Part shown: piece by piece, positions 26,919 to 35,767 of the stretch
Numbering within the stretch: position 1 is the first letter of the stretch
Layout: the number at the start of each line of letters is the position of its first letter
NCBI GenBank assembly: GCA_963774745.1
Contig: CAVZGE010000003.1
Location: 372,001 to 436,000, forward strand
Source: Prado023 sp963774745
Lineage (GTDB): Bacteria > Actinomycetota > Actinomycetes > S36-B12 > CAIYMF01
Direction: 5' to 3'
DNA length: 64,000 nt
The notes under the pieces: generated by a model
Databases searched by the model: none
What the model saw: the letters and a program-made list of their open reading frames with translations, nothing else
Told to the model about the DNA's origin: nothing
Made by a program: the position numbers and the translations under genes

Positions 26919-27557
26919 ATGCTGAACAACGCTGATGCTCGCGGAGTCGTCGCCCCGGTTGTCGAGCCGATCGCCCGCGGGCTGCTGCGCCTGCGGATCA
27001 CCCCGGACATGGTGACCCTGACCGGGACCACCCTGACGGTGCTCACGGCGCTGATCCTGATCCCGCAGGGCCGGTTCATCCCCGCGGTCATCCTGCTGTT
27101 CCTGTTCATCTCCGCCGACGTCCTCGACGGCACGATGGCCCGCCTGAGCGGCACGCAGGGCCCGTGGGGCGCGTGGTTCGATGCCACGCTGGACCGGGTC
27201 GCGGACGGCGCGGTGTTCGGCGGGGTGCTGATCTGGGCGGCCTGGAACTCCGACACGCCGACGACCATGCTGGCGTGGGTGTGCCTGGTCGGCGGGGTGG
27301 TGGTCAGCTACGCGAAGGCCCGGGCGGAGGCCGTGGGCGCGACGGCCAACGGTGGCATCGCCGAGCGCGCGGAGCGGATGATGCTGCTGGGCGTGGGCGC
27401 GATCCTCTACCAGTTCGTCGACTGGGGGATGACCGCCGCGATCGCCGTCCTGGCCGTGCTCACCGTCATCACCGTGTTCCAGCGGGGACTGGACGTCCGC
27501 AGCCAGCTGAAGCCGCTCAACGGTCAGCAGGCCGCCGCGCCCAGCACCGAGGAGTGA
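26919..27557 (+). CDS. pgsA: Phosphatidylinositol phosphate synthase (CDP-alcohol phosphatidyltransferase)
   Basis: This 212-residue membrane enzyme joins CDP-diacylglycerol with inositol-phosphate, the first step of phosphatidylinositol and its mannosides. The family signature is VLDGTMARLSGTQGPWGAWF followed by DATLDRVADG, with the four metal Asp residues. Five to six hydrophobic segments are seen. The inositol-phosphate specificity is inferred from the next two genes, a PatA-like acyltransferase and PimA, an order shared with Rv2612c-Rv2610c. The ATG at 26919 is near-leaderless. The next gene starts 7 bp downstream. Confidence 0.9.
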   Translation: MLNNADARGVVAPVVEPIARGLLRLRITPDMVTLTGTTLTVLTALILIPQGRFIPAVILLFLFISADVLDGTMARLSGTQGPWGAWFDATLDRVADGAVFGGVLIWAAWNSDTPTTMLAWVCLVGGVVVSYAKARAEAVGATANGGIAERAERMMLLGVGAILYQFVDWGMTAAIAVLAVLTVITVFQRGLDVRSQLKPLNGQQAAAPSTEE

Positions 27558-27564
27558 CCCGGCC

Positions 27565-28479
27565 GTGAAGGAGCAGGCGACGTACCTGGCCTATGCCGGT
27601 GGTTGGCGCGCCGTGCGGCTGATGCCCGAGCGACTGGCCTACGGGACCTTCGACCAGATCGCCGACCAGCTGTGGCGCAGCCACGGGCCCTCGGTCCGCA
27701 GGCTCGAGGCCAACCTCGGCCGCGTCCTGGGACCGGTCGACCCCGAGGAGCTGCGCGCGGTCTCGCGGGTGGGCATGCGGTCCTACATGCGCTACTGGTG
27801 CGACGCCTTCCGGCTCCCCGGCTGGGACGCCGCCCGCATCGACACGTTCGAGATGCGCCACCCCGAGCGGCTGTCCGACCCGGTGGCATCGGGTCGGGGC
27901 GTCGTGGCCGCCCTGCCGCACATGGGCAACTGGGACCATGCCGGGGCCTGGTGCTCCCAGCACATCTCGCCGGTCAACACCGTCGCCGAGAAGCTCGAGC
28001 CCGAGGCGCTCTTCACCGCCTTCGTCGACTTCCGGACCTCGCTGGGCATGACGATCCACGGCCTGGGCGACCCCGGGGTCTACCAGGAGCTGCGGGACAC
28101 CCTGGAGTCCGGGGGACTGGTGGCCCTCCTCGCCGACCGGGACCTGTCGGCCAAGGGCGTGGACGTGGAGTTCTTCGGCGAGACCGCGCGCTTCCCGGCC
28201 GGACCGGCCGCCCTCGCCATCGACACCGGGGCGTCGCTCGTGCCGGTGTCGCTGTCCTGGGAGGGCCACAACGTCGCCGAGATCCTGCCCGAGATCGTGC
28301 CGCCGGCGACGGGGGACCGCGACGAGCGGATCCGGGTGACCACGCAGGCCCTCGCCGACGCGCTGGCCACCGGGATCGCCGCGCATCCCAGTGACTGGCA
28401 CATGCTCCAGCGGCTCTGGCTGGCTGACCTCGACCCGGCCCGACTGGCTGCTCGGGACGCGTCGCAGCGGGATGCCTGA
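27565..28479 (+). CDS. Phosphatidylinositol mannoside acyltransferase (PatA-like, LPLAT family)
   Basis: This 304-residue membrane-associated acyltransferase belongs to the lysophospholipid acyltransferase group that includes HtrB/MsbB. The catalytic HxxxxD motif is HMGNWD (residues about 119-124), and the substrate-contact segment reads VALLADRDLSAKGVDVEFFG. It would put an acyl chain on the mannose of phosphatidylinositol mannoside at the inner membrane. Position between pgsA and pimA equals Rv2611c. GTG 27565 is used; the stop overlaps the ATG of pimA (TGATG). Confidence 0.9.
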   Translation: MKEQATYLAYAGGWRAVRLMPERLAYGTFDQIADQLWRSHGPSVRRLEANLGRVLGPVDPEELRAVSRVGMRSYMRYWCDAFRLPGWDAARIDTFEMRHPERLSDPVASGRGVVAALPHMGNWDHAGAWCSQHISPVNTVAEKLEPEALFTAFVDFRTSLGMTIHGLGDPGVYQELRDTLESGGLVALLADRDLSAKGVDVEFFGETARFPAGPAALAIDTGASLVPVSLSWEGHNVAEILPEIVPPATGDRDERIRVTTQALADALATGIAAHPSDWHMLQRLWLADLDPARLAARDASQRDA

Positions 28480-29681
28480 TGCGCGTCGGACTCGTCTGCC
28501 CCTACGCCTGGGACACCCCCGGAGGAGTCGCCGCGCACATCCATGACCTGCGCCTGGCACTGATGCGCCTGGGCCACGAGGCGGTGATCCTGGCCCCGGC
28601 AGACGACGAGGACGCGCTGCCCGAGTACGTGACGAGCGGCGGCAAGCCGATCTCGATCAGCTCCAACGGCTCGGTGGCCAAGATCAACTTCGGGCCGGTC
28701 GCCACCGCTCGGGCGCGCCGCTGGATCAAGGACAGCGACCTGGACATCCTGCACGTGCACGAGCCCGCCGGGCCGACGCTGTCGATCCTGTCCATCTGGG
28801 TCGCCGACGGGCCGATCGTGGCCACCTGGCACGCCAGCCTCGCCTCGTCGCGACGCGACCTCAACGCGGGGGCACCGATCGTGCGCAGCGCGATGGAGAA
28901 GGTGCGCGCCCGGATCGCGGTCAGCGAGTACGCCCGGCGCTCGATGGTCGAGTACACCGGGGGCGACGCGGTGCTGATCCCCAACGGGGTGGACTGCAGC
29001 GCCTATGCCGGCGACGAGACGCTGCCCGGACGATCGCGCGGCAGCAACACCCTGATGTTCCTGGGTCGCATCGACGAGCCCCGCAAGGGCCTGCCCACCC
29101 TGCTGGCGGCGCTGCCCCGGGTGGTGGCCGCCGTGCCGGACGTGTCGGTCCTCGTGGCCGGTCCCGGCGACGTCGACGAGGTTCGCTCCGGGATGGATCC
29201 CGAGCTCGCGCAGCGGGTGGAGTTCCTCGGGCTGGTCAGCGAGGATGACAAGGCGCGCGCGCTGCGCTCCGCGGACATCTACGTCGCGCCGAACACCGGC
29301 GGTGAGTCCTTCGGGATCATCCTGCTGGAGGCGATGGCGGCCGGGGCCCCCGTCGTCGCCAGTGACATCGAGGCCTTCCAACGCGTGCTCGACGAGGGGC
29401 GTGCCGGCGTGCACTTCCGCACCGAGGACCCCGCCGACCTCGCCCACCAGCTGATCGCGCTGCTCGGCGACCCGGCGCGCCGTGATGCCCTGCGGGCCGC
29501 AGGACGGGAGCGGGCCGCCCAGTTCGACTGGGCGACGGTCGCCCGTCAGGTGCTGTCGGTCTACGAGAGCGTCACACCCGGTGGGGAGAAGGTGCAGGCG
29601 GACCTGTCGGGCCAGTTCTGGGGCCGGCTGCCATTGCGGCGCAGCCCCAGGGGTGTGGACGCCGGGGGGGATGAGTCATGA
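28479..29681 (+). CDS. pimA: Phosphatidylinositol mannosyltransferase, GT4 family
   Basis: This 400-residue GT-B glycosyltransferase transfers the first mannose from GDP-mannose to phosphatidylinositol on the cytoplasmic face. The N-terminal domain has CPYAWDTPGGVAAHIHDL and ILHVHEPAGPTLS; the C-terminal domain has VLIPNGVDCSAYA, FLGRIDEPRKGLPTLL and the nucleotide-sugar site NTGGESFGIILLEAMAAG. A polar C-terminal tail rich in Gly, Arg and Ser follows. The GDP-mannose may come from the nucleotidyltransferase encoded at 13 kb. Overlaps on both sides indicate one operon from pgsA to the LemA-like gene. Confidence 0.92.
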   Translation: MRVGLVCPYAWDTPGGVAAHIHDLRLALMRLGHEAVILAPADDEDALPEYVTSGGKPISISSNGSVAKINFGPVATARARRWIKDSDLDILHVHEPAGPTLSILSIWVADGPIVATWHASLASSRRDLNAGAPIVRSAMEKVRARIAVSEYARRSMVEYTGGDAVLIPNGVDCSAYAGDETLPGRSRGSNTLMFLGRIDEPRKGLPTLLAALPRVVAAVPDVSVLVAGPGDVDEVRSGMDPELAQRVEFLGLVSEDDKARALRSADIYVAPNTGGESFGIILLEAMAAGAPVVASDIEAFQRVLDEGRAGVHFRTEDPADLAHQLIALLGDPARRDALRAAGRERAAQFDWATVARQVLSVYESVTPGGEKVQADLSGQFWGRLPLRRSPRGVDAGGDES

Positions 29682-30235
29682 AGGTCGACCTCGGGTGGGG
29701 CATCGTCATCCTCCTGCTGGTCGCCTTCGTGGTCTGGCGGCTGAGCGCGGTGGCCGGACGGATCGACCGGTTGCACCACCGCATCGAGCTGGCGCGTGCG
29801 TCACTGGACGCCCAGCTGCTGCGTCGTGCGCGCGCTGCCGAGGCCCTGGCCACGTCAGGGCTGCTCGACCCGGCGAGTGCGATCGTGCTGGCGCAGGCTG
29901 CCAGCCACTGCCGCAACACCGACCTGGCCGATTCGGTCGAGCGCGGGATCGTCGAGTCCGAGCTGTCGCGCGACCTGCGTGAGGTGTTCTCCGATGCGCA
30001 GGCCGTCGAGGGCCTGCGGGTGATCCCGGAGGCCGAGGAGCTGCTCAGCGACCTGGCCGCCGCCTGCAGGCAGGTGACCCTGTCCCGTCGGTTCCTCAAC
30101 GACGGCGTGCAGGCCGCGCGGCTGCTGCGCGAGGGCCGCTGGGTCCGGTGGTTCCGGTTGGCCGGCAGCGCCCCACGCCCCGAGATGTTCGAGATGGACG
30201 ACGTGGCCCCGCCGGCCTTCGACCAGCTGGCGTGA
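29678..30235 (+). CDS. LemA-like membrane-anchored protein
   Basis: This 185-residue protein has one N-terminal membrane segment (residues 7-24, WGIVILLLVAFVVWRL) and a helical domain. The C-terminal part (QVTLSRRFLNDGVQAARLL, then WVRWFRLAGSAPRPEMFEMD) resembles the LemA signature in which an Arg-Arg-x-x-Asn-Asp-x-Val stretch precedes the tail. LemA proteins have no firm function. The ATG overlaps the end of pimA, so it is co-transcribed with the phosphatidylinositol mannoside genes. Similarity is partial, so an unrelated coiled-coil membrane protein remains possible. Confidence 0.6.
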   Translation: MKVDLGWGIVILLLVAFVVWRLSAVAGRIDRLHHRIELARASLDAQLLRRARAAEALATSGLLDPASAIVLAQAASHCRNTDLADSVERGIVESELSRDLREVFSDAQAVEGLRVIPEAEELLSDLAAACRQVTLSRRFLNDGVQAARLLREGRWVRWFRLAGSAPRPEMFEMDDVAPPAFDQLA

Positions 30236-30246
30236 CCGGGCCGTTT

Positions 30247-30268
30247 CCGGCGGGCGCCCGGCCGCCGG
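30247..30268 (+). terminator. GC-rich hairpin after the pimA operon
   Basis: CCGGCGG (30247-30253) pairs with CCGCCGG (30262-30268) around an 8-nt loop, 11 bp after the LemA-like stop. A second self-complementary GCCGGCGCCGGC lies next to it. No U tract. Confidence 0.45.
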
Positions 30269-30330
30269 CGCCGGCATGAACGCCCGGCGAACCCGCTGAG
30301 TCGTTGACCGGGCCACCGCAGTGGCGGACG

Positions 30331-30336
30331 TACTGT
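30331..30336 (+). promoter_or_regulatory. -10 hexamer of a leaderless promoter (DUF3048 gene)
   Basis: TACTGT ends 7 nt before ATG 30344. A TTGACC lies at 30304-30309 but the spacer of 21 bp is long. Confidence 0.5.
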
Positions 30337-30343
30337 GGGGGCC

Positions 30344-31375
30344 ATGCGACGGATTGCTGCCGTGATCGGCTGCGGGATGGTGCTGGTGGCGTGCGGACCG
30401 GACCGCCAGCAGGCAGATGCTGTCGACCCCCCGGACACGTCGAGCCCTTCGGTTGCGGCCCCGCAGGCACCACCGGAACCACCACCGCCGACGACGTCTC
30501 CGTTCAGCGGGCGTGACGGGGGGGTGGACACCCCCGTGATGGTCGTCAAGCTCGACAACACCCCCTCGGCGCAGCCGCACCGCGGCCTGACGAAGGCCGA
30601 CATCGTCTACGTGGAGCCGGTGGAGTGGGGCCTGACCCGATTGGCCGCCGTGTTCTCGACGGACATGCCGGACATGGTGGGACCGGTGCGCAGCGCGCGG
30701 GTCAGCGACATCGAGCTCTTCGCCCCGTTGGGCGACATCGCGTTCGTGTACTCGGGCGCCCAGCGGCGCCTGCAGCCCAAGCTGGCGGCTGCGGACTGGA
30801 CCCAGGTGTCCCAGGACGTGAACAGCCCCGGGTTCCAGCGCGAGCGGGGAACCGGCCGGTACGCGCCCTACAACCTGATGGCCGACCCCGAGGAGGTTCT
30901 GGCGACATCGGGGGCCAGCGCGGTGTCGACGGACATCGGGCTGGTGTTCGACGAGCAGCCCCCGGACGGTGGCACGAAGGCCACGCGGGTCACCGCCCGA
31001 TGGCCGTCGATGTCGGTCCAGTTCCGCTGGAACGCCAAGAAGGAGGCCTACGACGTCTGGATGAACGGTCGTCAGGCACGGGACACAGACAAGCCCGGCG
31101 TGCAGCGCGCCACGTCGGTCATCGTCCAGTACGTCAAGGAGGTCGACTCCGGCTACGGCGACAAGTTCGGTGGCCGGACGCCGCTGACGATCCTGACCGG
31201 GTCGGGCAAGGGCGTGCTGCTGCGCGACGGGGTGTCGCAGAAGATCCTGTGGGAGAAGGCCGGCGACACCGACCCCACGGCCTACACCGACCTCGACGGC
31301 AACCCGGTCGTGCTCGATCCGGGTCAGGTCTGGATCCTGCTCAAGGACCGGACCAGCAAGGTGAGCATCGCGTAG
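30344..31375 (+). CDS. DUF3048 domain lipoprotein (YerB-like)
   Basis: This 343-residue secreted lipoprotein has a lipobox MVLVAC with Cys17 and a proline-rich linker (about residues 25-60). The DUF3048 domain follows, with VMVVKLDNTPSAQPHRGLTK, DIVYVEPVEWGLTRLAAVFS and VGPVRSARVSDIELFA, and ends with a YerB-type C-terminal segment (DLDGNPVVLDPGQVWILLK). Bacillus YerB is a cell-surface lipoprotein without firm function. The ATG 30344 gives a proper signal peptide and fits the -10 box. It stands alone between the phosphatidylinositol mannoside operon and pdxS. Confidence 0.88.
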   Translation: MRRIAAVIGCGMVLVACGPDRQQADAVDPPDTSSPSVAAPQAPPEPPPPTTSPFSGRDGGVDTPVMVVKLDNTPSAQPHRGLTKADIVYVEPVEWGLTRLAAVFSTDMPDMVGPVRSARVSDIELFAPLGDIAFVYSGAQRRLQPKLAAADWTQVSQDVNSPGFQRERGTGRYAPYNLMADPEEVLATSGASAVSTDIGLVFDEQPPDGGTKATRVTARWPSMSVQFRWNAKKEAYDVWMNGRQARDTDKPGVQRATSVIVQYVKEVDSGYGDKFGGRTPLTILTGSGKGVLLRDGVSQKILWEKAGDTDPTAYTDLDGNPVVLDPGQVWILLKDRTSKVSIA

Positions 31376-31465
31376 CCCTCGACCGCCGGCCGCCGGCGGC
31401 GTTTCGCGCCGCTGCGTCCCGGGACGTAACCTTGTGCCATCGTCCCGACCGGCGCAGGAGAACTC

Positions 31466-32375
31466 GTGAGCAGCACCCCGCAGACACCAGGCACCGCCCT
31501 CGGCACCGACCGCGTGAAGCGCGGCATGGCCGAGATGCTCAAGGGCGGCGTGATCATGGACGTGGTCAACGCCGAGCAGGCCCGCATCGCCGAGGACGCC
31601 GGCGCGGTCGCCGTCATGGCCCTCGAGCGGGTCCCGGCCGACATCCGCGCCCAGGGCGGGGTGTCGCGGATGAGCGACCCGGACATGATCGAGGGGATCA
31701 TCGACGCGGTGTCGATCCCCGTGATGGCCAAGGCCCGGATCGGGCACTTCGTCGAGGCCCAGGTGCTGGAGTCCCTCGGAGTGGACTACATCGACGAGTC
31801 CGAGGTGCTGACCCCGGCGGACTACACCCACCACATCGACAAGTGGGCCTTCACCGTCCCGTTCGTGTGCGGCGCCACCAACCTGGGCGAGGCCCTGCGC
31901 CGCCTCACCGAGGGCGCGGCGATGATCCGCTCCAAGGGCGAGGCCGGTACCGGCGACGTCTCCAACGCGACCACGCACATGCGCTCCATCCGCGGTGAGA
32001 TCAAGCGGCTCTCGTCGATGAGCCACGACGAGCTGTACGTCGCCGCCAAGGAGCTCCAGGCCCCCTACGAGCTGGTCAAGGAGGTCGCCGAGCGCGGGTC
32101 GCTGCCGGTGGTGCTGTTCACCGCCGGGCGGCATCGCGACCCCGGCCGACGCGGCGATGATGATGCAGCTCGGCGCCGACGGCGTGTTCGTCGGCTCGGG
32201 CATCTTCAAGTCGGGCAACCCGGCCGAGCGGGCCAACGCCATCGTCCAGGCGACCCTGCACTTCAACGACCCGGGGATCATCGCCAAGGTGTCCCGCGGC
32301 CTGGGCGAGGCGATGGTCGGGATCAACGTCGAGGAGATCCCCGCACCGCACCGCCTCGCCGAGCGCGGGTGGTGA
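31466..32375 (+). CDS. pdxS: Pyridoxal 5'-phosphate synthase subunit PdxS, apparent single-base frameshift
   Basis: PdxS builds pyridoxal phosphate from ribose 5-phosphate, glyceraldehyde 3-phosphate and the ammonia supplied by PdxT. Translation from GTG 31466 (RBS CAGGAG) is normal through LPVVLFTAG, with VMALERVPADIRAQGGVSRM and GAGTGDVSNA-type loops. At 32126-32128 a GGG run replaces the expected GG. The frame then leaves the family sequence; removing one G gives FTAGGIATPADAAMMMQLG and continues through DGVFVGSGIFKSGNP to LAERGW and TGA 32373-32375. The corrected protein has about 302 residues, the normal size. In the sequence as given, the wrong frame runs on into pdxT, giving a false 502-residue fusion. 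I regard the extra G as a probable sequence error. Confidence 0.92.
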
Positions 32376-32974
32376 CCGGCCCCACCATCGGGGTCCTGGC
32401 ACTGCAGGGTGACGTGCGAGAGCACCTGCACGCCCTGGAATCCGTCGGAGCGCACGCGGTCCCGGTCAAGGACGCCGAGGGCCTCGGGCGCGTGGACGGC
32501 CTGGTGCTCCCCGGTGGGGAGTCCACGACCATCTCGATGCTGGCCATCCGCTGGGGCCTGATGGAGCCGCTTCGGGCAGCGGTCGGCGACGGGCTGCCCA
32601 TGTACGGCTCGTGTGCGGGGATGATCCTGCTCGCCGACACGATCCTCGACGGCCGCGCCGACCAGCGCCCCATCGGCGGGATCGACATGGTCGTGCGCCG
32701 CAATGCCTTCGGTCGCCAGGTGGACTCGTTCGAGGGCGACGTGGACTTCCCGGCCCTGGGCCCGGAGCCGATCCGGGCAGTCTTCATCCGGGCGCCCTGG
32801 GTCGAGTCCGTCGGAGCGTCGGTGGAGGTTCTCGCCTCCGTGCCTGCCGCCGCGGGCGATAGGATCGTTGCCGTTCGAGCGGGGTCGCTGCTGGCCACCT
32901 CGTTCCACCCCGAACTCACCGGAGACCATCGGGTGCACGCGCTGTTCGCCACCATGGTGCGCGGCGCCGCCTGA
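32372..32974 (+). CDS. pdxT: Pyridoxal 5'-phosphate synthase glutaminase subunit
   Basis: This 200-residue class I glutamine amidotransferase feeds ammonia to PdxS. The nucleophile is Cys81 in MYGSCAGMILLA; the His-Glu pair lies in SFHPELTGD near the C-terminus. The LALQGDVREH and PGGESTTIS segments are typical of PdxT. The start GTG 32372 overlaps the TGA of the corrected pdxS (GGTGA), so the pair is translationally coupled. YebC follows 19 bp downstream. Confidence 0.94.
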   Translation: MTGPTIGVLALQGDVREHLHALESVGAHAVPVKDAEGLGRVDGLVLPGGESTTISMLAIRWGLMEPLRAAVGDGLPMYGSCAGMILLADTILDGRADQRPIGGIDMVVRRNAFGRQVDSFEGDVDFPALGPEPIRAVFIRAPWVESVGASVEVLASVPAAAGDRIVAVRAGSLLATSFHPELTGDHRVHALFATMVRGAA

Positions 32975-32993
32975 GTCGACTCGAAGGAGCATC

Positions 32994-33746
32994 ATGTCCG
33001 GCCACTCCAAGTGGGCGACCACCAAGCACAAGAAGGCCGCGATCGACGCCAAGCGCGGCAAGCTGTTCGCCAAGCTGATCAAGAACATCGAGGTGGCGGC
33101 ACGCACCGGGGGCGGGGACCTCGACGGCAACCCCACCCTGTACGACGCGGTGCAGAAGGCCAAGAAGAACTCGGTGCCGGCGGACAACATCGACCGGGCC
33201 GTGAAGCGTGGGTCGGGCGCGGACGCCGGCGGTGCCGACTGGCAGACCATCATGTACGAGGGCTACGGGCCCAACGGCGTGGCGGTGCTCGTCGAGTGCC
33301 TCACCGACAACCGCAACCGTGCGGCCACCGAGGTGCGCGTGGCCATGACCCGCAACGGCGGGAACATGGCCGATCCCGGCAGCGTCTCCTACCTCTTCGC
33401 CCGCAAGGGCGTGATCATCGTGCCGAAGGCCGAGGGGCTGACCGAGGACGACGTGCTGATGGCGGTGCTGGACGCCGGGGCCGAGGAGGTCAATGACCTC
33501 GGGGAGGCGTTCGAGGTGCTCACCGAGGCCTCCGACATGGTCCCTGCCCGCAAGGCCCTGCAGGCCGCCGGCCTGGACTACGAGTCGGCCGAGGCGGAGT
33601 TCGTGGCCTCCGTCGAGGTGCAGCTCGACGCGAACGGGGCGGCGAGGATCATGCGCCTGGTCGACGCCCTCGAGGACAGCGACGACGTGCAGAACGTGTA
33701 CACGAACGCTGACATCCCCGCCGAGGTCCTGGCCGAGTTGGAGTAG
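32994..33746 (+). CDS. yebC: YebC/PmpR family protein
   Basis: This 250-residue protein carries the family opening SGHSKWATTKHKKAAIDAKR and the conserved NIDRAVKRGSGAD and YEGYGPNGVAVLVECLTDN stretches. Family members have been described as transcription regulators, and more recently as helpers that relieve ribosome stalling at proline stretches. AAGGAG precedes the ATG at 32994. The genome here encodes many proline-rich linkers (SecD, RuvC, the DGAT), though a link is speculative. In most relatives ruvC follows directly; here an acyltransferase gene lies between. Confidence 0.94.
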   Translation: MSGHSKWATTKHKKAAIDAKRGKLFAKLIKNIEVAARTGGGDLDGNPTLYDAVQKAKKNSVPADNIDRAVKRGSGADAGGADWQTIMYEGYGPNGVAVLVECLTDNRNRAATEVRVAMTRNGGNMADPGSVSYLFARKGVIIVPKAEGLTEDDVLMAVLDAGAEEVNDLGEAFEVLTEASDMVPARKALQAAGLDYESAEAEFVASVEVQLDANGAARIMRLVDALEDSDDVQNVYTNADIPAEVLAELE

Positions 33747-33818
33747 CGCTCGGACTCCCATCGGTTGCGCCGCTCGGGGTACGGTTCTTCGATACCCCCG
33801 GACCACAGGAGCGACGAC

Positions 33819-35649
33819 GTGGCAGAGCAGGATCGCACGACCCCGGAGGTCCCGGGCGCGCAGCCGCCCGCTGGACCCGGTGGCCCCGACGCGCAGTCCA
33901 CGGCCGCTCCGGTGAAGCCGGGGAGCCGCGAGGAAGTCGCCGGCGGCGAAGGTCCCCGCGAAGAAGGCCCCGGCGAAGAAGGCGGCGGCCAAGAAGGCCC
34001 CGGCGAAGAAGGCGCCGGCGGCGAAGAAGGCGCCCGCGAAGAAGGCGCCCCCAGCGGCGAAGGCCGCGGAAGCGACGGCCCCTGCGGTTGATGCCGCTCC
34101 GGCCCCCGCTTCCCCCGCTCCCGCGACCCCTTCGGCCGGGCGCAAGCGTGCAGCGGCCAAGCGGACCGCCCGCGCGGCCGCCGGCCGGGCGGGTGCCGCT
34201 GTCGAGTCGGCGGCCGCAGCTGGTCGCACGCCCACGGACCCCACCGTGGTCGCCCCGCGCCGGCTCTCGGGGTTCGACTTCGCCACGTGGCGCCTGGCGT
34301 CCAACGACCCGTCGATGCGCTCGCCGATCATCGGCCTGGTCGCCCTCGACTCCAGCCCGGACTGGGCCGCGCTGGTCGACCGGTTCGACCGGGCCAGCAG
34401 GGTCGCCCCGGTGCTGCGCCAGAAGGTCCTGGAGGGGCCCTCGGACATCCTGAGCCCGCGCCTGGTGATCGACCCGGACTTCGACCTGAGCTTCCACATG
34501 CGCCGCTTCCGGGTGGCTGACCCGGGCACCTGGGACCAGGTCCTGACCGAGGCCCGGCGGCAGTCGATGTCCGACTTCGACCTGGCCCGGCCGCTCTGGC
34601 GGGTGACCCTGCTCGAAGGCCTTCAGGGCGGGCGGGCCGCCCTGATCGTCAAGCTGCACCACGCGATCGCCGATGGCCAGGGCGCCATGATGCTCGGGGC
34701 GACCGTGATCGACCTGATGCCCGGCGGGCAGGACCTCGGTCCGATGCCCCCGGCGCCCTCAGCTGCGCCGCTGGACGCCGCGGGCTTCCTGGGCACGGCC
34801 GTGGTCGACGCCTCCTCGTTCCTGGTGAAGTCGGTGAAGGAGGTCACGGACTCCGCGCTGCCGATCGCCGGACGCGCCCTTCGGGACCCGGTGGGCGCCG
34901 TCGAGGACGTCATGGGGGTCCTTCGGTCCATCACCCGGTTCATGGCCCTGCCGACCTCGCCGATGTCACCGGTGATGCGGGGGCGGTCGATCAACTACCA
35001 CTTCATCACCCTCGACGTGCCGATCTCCGAGCTCAAGGCCGCGTCCAAGCCCCATGGGGTGAGCCTCAACGACGCCTTCATGGCCGGCGTCACCGGGGGC
35101 CTGCGGATCTACCACGAGCGCCGCGGCGAGCCGGTCAGCATGCTGCGCTGCAACATGCCGATCAGCCTGCGCAATCCCGATCGTCCGGCGCAGAACGCCG
35201 TCACCATCGCGCGCTTCGAGGTGCCGGTGGACATCCTCGACCCGGTCGAGCGGATGCGCGCCATCCGCGACATCGTCGGGTCCTGGCGCCAGGAGCCCGC
35301 CCTGCACCTGGTCGACCCGCTGGCCGAGGTGGGCTACCGGCTCATGCCCTCGGACCTGTTCACCTCGACGGCGCAGACCAGTGACTTCACCGCCAGCAAC
35401 GTCCCGGGAGTGCCGGTCCCGGTGTGGATCGCCGGCGCGAAGGTGCGGGCCATGTACCCGCTGACCGCCACGGTCGGCGCGGCGACGAACATCACGCTGC
35501 TGTCCTACGCGGGCAACGCCGGGATCGGCATCTCGATGGACGACGCAGCCATCCCCGACCGGGACCTGTTCGTGGAGTGCATCGGTGCGGGGTTCGAGGA
35601 GATCGTCGGCCATCCGGTGCACGCCAGCGACCCGGTCGCGGGGGAGTAG
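33819..35649 (+). CDS. Wax ester synthase/diacylglycerol acyltransferase with lysine-rich N-terminal tail, apparent frameshift
   Basis: The enzyme esterifies diacylglycerol or fatty alcohol with acyl-CoA for storage lipid. The core (from about residue 140 after correction) starts RRLSGFDFATWRLASNDPSM and has the catalytic motif HHAIADG (His280, His281, Asp285) and the late NVPGVPVPVWIAGAKV segment. Upstream is a 110-residue tail with KKAPAKKAAAKK-like repeats. The tail starts at GTG 33819 (AGGAG about 7 nt before) and needs a frame change at 33916-33950. Removing one G from the run 33920-33923 gives VKPGAARKSPAAKVPAKKAP and joins the frames. Without correction the only start would be GTG 34246, with no ribosome site and no tail. 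The gene lies between yebC and ruvC. Confidence 0.85.
33931..34066 (+). repeat. Lys/Ala/Pro-rich repeat (PAKKA type) in the acyltransferase N-terminus
   Basis: In the acyltransferase frame, imperfect codon repeats of AAG AAG GCN CCN GCG encode about nine KKAPA or KKAAA units. The resulting tail is strongly basic and resembles the tails of mycobacterial HupB and histone H1-like proteins. The DNA repeats could also promote slippage during replication or sequencing. Confidence 0.8.
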
Positions 35650-35739
35650 GCCCCAGCGACTGCGGCCGCCTGCGGCCGTGCCGAGCCACCCCGCGCACGC
35701 GTGTCGCGCCGGTCGACGCGCCCTGGTGCCGATAGGGTG

Positions 35740-35753
35740 CGAACACCTGTTCG
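35740..35753. promoter_or_regulatory. LexA (SOS) box before ruvCAB
   Basis: CGAACACCTGTTCG is a perfect 5-bp inverted repeat with a 4-nt centre, matching the actinobacterial SOS-box consensus CGAAC-N4-GTTCG. A TAGGGT -10 hexamer (35733-35738) ends one base before it, so LexA bound here would block the promoter. The ribosome site AGGAGG follows at 35759-35764. Confidence 0.85.
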
Positions 35754-35767
35754 TATCAGGAGGTGGC

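Noticed and set aside
29855..33253. A reverse-strand reading frame of more than 1100 codons
   Set aside because: It is antisense to pdxS, pdxT, the DUF3048 gene and others, and has the Arg/Gly/His-rich composition of a GC-rich shadow frame.
33819..34091. A separate 91-residue acidic protein before the DGAT
   Set aside because: After residue 35 it reads the lysine-rich repeat in the wrong frame (Glu/Gly-rich); the downstream frame gives the recognised PAKKA pattern contiguous with the acyltransferase.
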